Source: Paulinella micropora (Eukaryota > Cercozoa > Imbricatea > Euglyphida). Taken from it: a stretch of DNA of 64,000 nt. The stretch is taken from assembly GCA_009731375.1 (NCBI GenBank), contig BJOX01000206.1, forward strand, positions 528,437 to 592,436, given 5' to 3'. The notes under the pieces were generated by a model. It saw only the letters and a list, made by a program, of their open reading frames with translations, was not told the origin of the DNA and did not search any database. The first letter of the stretch is position 1, and each line of letters starts with the position of its first letter. Position numbers and translations under genes: made by a program. Positions 61,989-64,000 of this stretch are shown piece by piece.

Positions 61989-62502
61989 CCAGCACACAGA
62001 AAGCAAGACCAAAGGCATCGCTCAGATGATCTGACTCTGTGATGCATTTAGTCTCACCGGCAACGTTGAACGATTCTATTAAATTGCATGAAAGCACTTT
62101 AGACTGAATTTTGTATTTCCCTTTAACTCGACCGGACATAGTCGGAGTAAGCGAGAAAAAGCAGCTGAACTTGAATGAGCTCTGATAGTAGAGTAGCTCC
62201 TTGGCGCCGAGTGCCAGCATCGTTGCGCCGGCTGCCGCTTGAATCAAGAGGTTGTCGGGGTTTGTGTTCGCCCTCCCAAAGTTTTGGTCCTCGACCACAC
62301 ACACATCGGCGTTGTGGACTTCCTCGATGGCATGCAGGCACGCCGACAGGGACTTGGTCTTGAAGCTGTCAGTGTCGTCCTGTCTGGCTATGTCCAGTAC
62401 ATTGGCATAAGTGACTGCGATGGCGTTGGTGCGGTTGTCCTTCTGTATCACTACCACTCCAAGGTGTCTCAGCCCAGGGTCGATTGACACGACTTTTTTC
62501 AT
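61855..62502 (-). CDS. RuvC-like Holliday-junction resolvase (poxvirus A22 type)
   Basis: 215 residues from ATG 62502. Begins MKKVVSIDPGLRHLGVVVI, with the first catalytic Asp in SIDPG; the second acidic residue is in VCVVEDQNFGR; the last in SDHLSDAFGLAF. This is the RuvC/RNase H fold that cuts four-way junctions during replication of large DNA viruses. The domain is complete by about 61985; the last 40 residues overlap the convergent HMG-like gene and are of doubtful value. Intact frame. Confidence 0.82.
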   Translation of the reverse strand: MKKVVSIDPGLRHLGVVVIQKDNRTNAIAVTYANVLDIARQDDTDSFKTKSLSACLHAIEEVHNADVCVVEDQNFGRANTNPDNLLIQAAAGATMLALGAKELLYYQSSFKFSCFFSLTPTMSGRVKGKYKIQSKVLSCNLIESFNVAGETKCITESDHLSDAFGLAFCVLVRGTARGQVGQQGVRRSEPVPIPVNLYSKQERQEQQPSVGSTFR

Positions 62503-62551
62503 TTTCTTCCCTCCCCTGTTTGTTTTAATTACAAGACGAACTTTCTTTTTT

Positions 62552-63735
62552 TCATACGTCTTCATACCAAGACAAGCTCAGGTGCACATCCGCAGACCCG
62601 GAAGTAGTGCTGGCCGCAATGCAGAGCACTTCGCCGGGCCCGACGGCGATGTTGAGCCTGCTTAGGTCGAGACTGGCCGACGCCGAGCCCGTGGCCGACA
62701 CGACGCAGGCGGCCACGGTATTGCCACTAGACACCGTGACCAAGCTTGCGGAGTACTCAGTGTTGGAGGCCGCGTCGTGGTTCGCGTAGGTCGGCGCGCT
62801 GCCGAACGTGGCTTGTGTGAGCACTCGTAGGATCACGGGCTTGGTGCCCGAGACGGCCGTAGCGGTCAACAAGGTCGGGAACAGCAGGTCGTTGTTAGCG
62901 AGGGCGCCGATCAAGCTCTTGTTGCGGATCACCAGCACGTTACTTTCGGTCGTACCGATGGTCTGCACGTTCGTGCGCGCAAAGCTGAGGCCCAGCTGCC
63001 TCACGGGGCCTTCGACCAGGACGCCGACACTGGCAGTGCGCACCAGGCCCCCCGCGCCGGTGGTCTTGAGCCTGAACGGCAAGCTGGCGTTGCTGAGCGA
63101 AGGCGTCGTGTTGGCGCCCGCATACTGTATTCGGTGCACTGGGACAAGCATACTGTATTCGCTGCCTCTCGACCGAGAACGTGACGGCCCCGAACCCTAG
63201 GTACTGCATCTGAATCTGAAATATGTTGCCCTTGGCCCAGTCCTTGCGGTCCATGTAGTCGTCGCCGCCCAGGCAGTTGTTCAGGTTCCAGTCTTTCTGG
63301 TCGATGTAAGTGTCGACAGTCGCGTTGCGGTGCAAGATCCGTAGCCTATTAGTTCGGGTCTGGTCCTGGACATAGAAGAAGCCGTTGTTGTCGTCTCCTA
63401 AGCCAGCCATGGCCGAATTAGCCACGTTGGGCGTGGCGGGGAACAGNNNNNNNNNNACGGCAGACAAGCCCTTGCCCCGCACGGTACTTGCAGCGCCTGA
63501 GCGTCTCGGCCTGTGCGGCGCCGCTGAGCGACAACAGGCCGGCTGCAGTGGTCACGGAGCCAGAGGTAGCAAACTTGCGCGAGTTCAGGGTGCCGGTGTA
63601 AGGGAAAGTCTCCTGCACTAGCGGGGTAGACTCCGCGACCTTGTGCTCGCCAAAGGCCGTGACCATGCTAGGCAGCGGTTTCGTTTCGACCACATCCTCC
63701 AGGCGCAGGCGCTTGTTGCCGCTGAGCGTCAGCAT
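62552..63735 (-). CDS. Fibre- or knob-like virion protein, interrupted by a 10-N gap and a 28-bp duplication
   Basis: Minus strand from ATG 63735 (MLTLSGNKRLRLEDVVE). After a Ser/Thr-rich part there is a gap (63447-63456), then beta-rich sequence with a DRKDWAKGNIFQIQMQYLG motif; comparable segments occur in virion attachment proteins of algal viruses and phages. The frame is then thrown out by a 28-bp tandem duplication near 63110-63165, in which GCATACTGTATTCG occurs twice; skipping one copy restores the frame into the final 190 residues (GLSFARTNVQTIG, LHLSLSWYEDV), rich in Ser, Thr and Val like a trimeric beta fold. About 380 residues. Divergent to the 63795 gene. Confidence 0.6.
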
Positions 63736-63794
63736 CGTTTTTTTTCCTCTTGTACTAGACTAGTGAGACAACATTCAATTTTTAAATTCCCGAA
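63736..63794. promoter_or_regulatory. Divergent promoter region with T8-CCTCTTGT motif
   Basis: Between the fibre-like gene and the last plus-strand gene. Holds TTTTTTTTCCTCTTGT at 63738-63752 and CTAGACTAG just after, the same kind of tract found after the stop codons at 40683, 52747, 55481 and 56115. Confidence 0.4.
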
Positions 63795-64000
63795 ATGAGC
63801 GGCCTGCGCAACATTTCGGAGATGAACATCCTGGTTCGCAGCAAGGATCGTGACCGGGTGCAAGGCTCGGGCGATTCGGCCGAGTTCCGGCTGTCGCTGT
63901 CGGAAGCGATCCAAGGGAAATACAAGTTAATTTGGGCGACTATCCCGAACGCGACGTACAACATCAACTCCAAGAACAACAAGCTCTACTTAAACTCCAC
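63795..64000 (+). CDS. Minor structural protein, cut by window edge
   Basis: ATG 63795; 68 residues visible and no stop before the window ends. Contains MNILVRSKDRDRVQGSG, FRLSLSEAIQGKYKLIWATI and PNATYNINSKNNKLYL. The phrase of a beta strand, I-x-G-x-Y-x-L, then IPN-x-x-YN-x-N followed by NN-x-L/I-x-F/L is common to a family of virion proteins in polinton-like and giant viruses. Exact role (penton or tail-like) cannot be told from this part. Confidence 0.6.
   Translation, partial: MSGLRNISEMNILVRSKDRDRVQGSGDSAEFRLSLSEAIQGKYKLIWATIPNATYNINSKNNKLYLNS

Overview
This is a eukaryotic scaffold with many gaps. It carries microsatellite-rich DNA followed by about 57 kb of virus-like genes, some spliced and many broken. 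The evidence for a eukaryotic setting is long GATA/GAA/GGAAA arrays, AATAAA polyadenylation signals, two short GT-AG introns and secreted glycoproteins. The host cannot be named from the sequence. The gene set fits an endogenous, or assembled, large DNA virus of a protist, alga or invertebrate. There is no tRNA, rRNA or CRISPR array.

Layout. 1-6515: gaps, tetra- and trinucleotide arrays and a nested inverted repeat, with no credible gene. 6516-35394: GC-rich genes, mostly of unknown function. They include an ADP-ribosylglycohydrolase-like protein, a mucin-like glycoprotein, a large secreted coiled-coil glycoprotein that runs into a minisatellite, a leucine-rich-repeat protein, a giant minus-strand coiled-coil gene interrupted by three in-frame stops and a frameshift, a prenylatable Rab-like GTPase, and a protein with a possible papain-like/transglutaminase-like triad. 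35917-40430: a second secreted glycoprotein whose pieces interleave with a visibly AT-rich block holding a broken protein-primed family B DNA polymerase. 40408-64000: a compact cluster that looks like a large polinton-like virus (PLV).

The 40-64 kb cluster reads as a functional virus programme. Nucleotide supply and replication: class I ribonucleotide reductase large subunit, an SSB-like protein with an acidic tail, a PCNA-like clamp and a RuvC-like resolvase. Late transcription: VLTF3-like and VLTF2-like factors. Integration: a tyrosine recombinase. Virion: FtsK/HerA packaging ATPase, PLV-type double-jelly-roll major capsid protein, a fibre-like protein, a minor structural protein cut by the window edge, and several small membrane proteins. 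Accessory genes: an F-box-like protein, a six-fold Cys/His-repeat nuclease, an HMG-like protein and a proline-rich protein with three WH2-like actin-binding motifs. VLTF3 and the recombinase each contain one tiny intron (47 and 50 nt) whose removal restores the frame exactly.

Assembly quality limits the reading. Several 10-N gaps sit between near-duplicate sequences, so they are unmerged contig overlaps. G or C homopolymers abut most large gaps. Several frameshifts fall in homopolymers and may be sequence errors. In-frame stop codons, the ATA in place of the capsid ATG and the interleaved fragments are harder to explain that way and could mean decay of an integrated copy.
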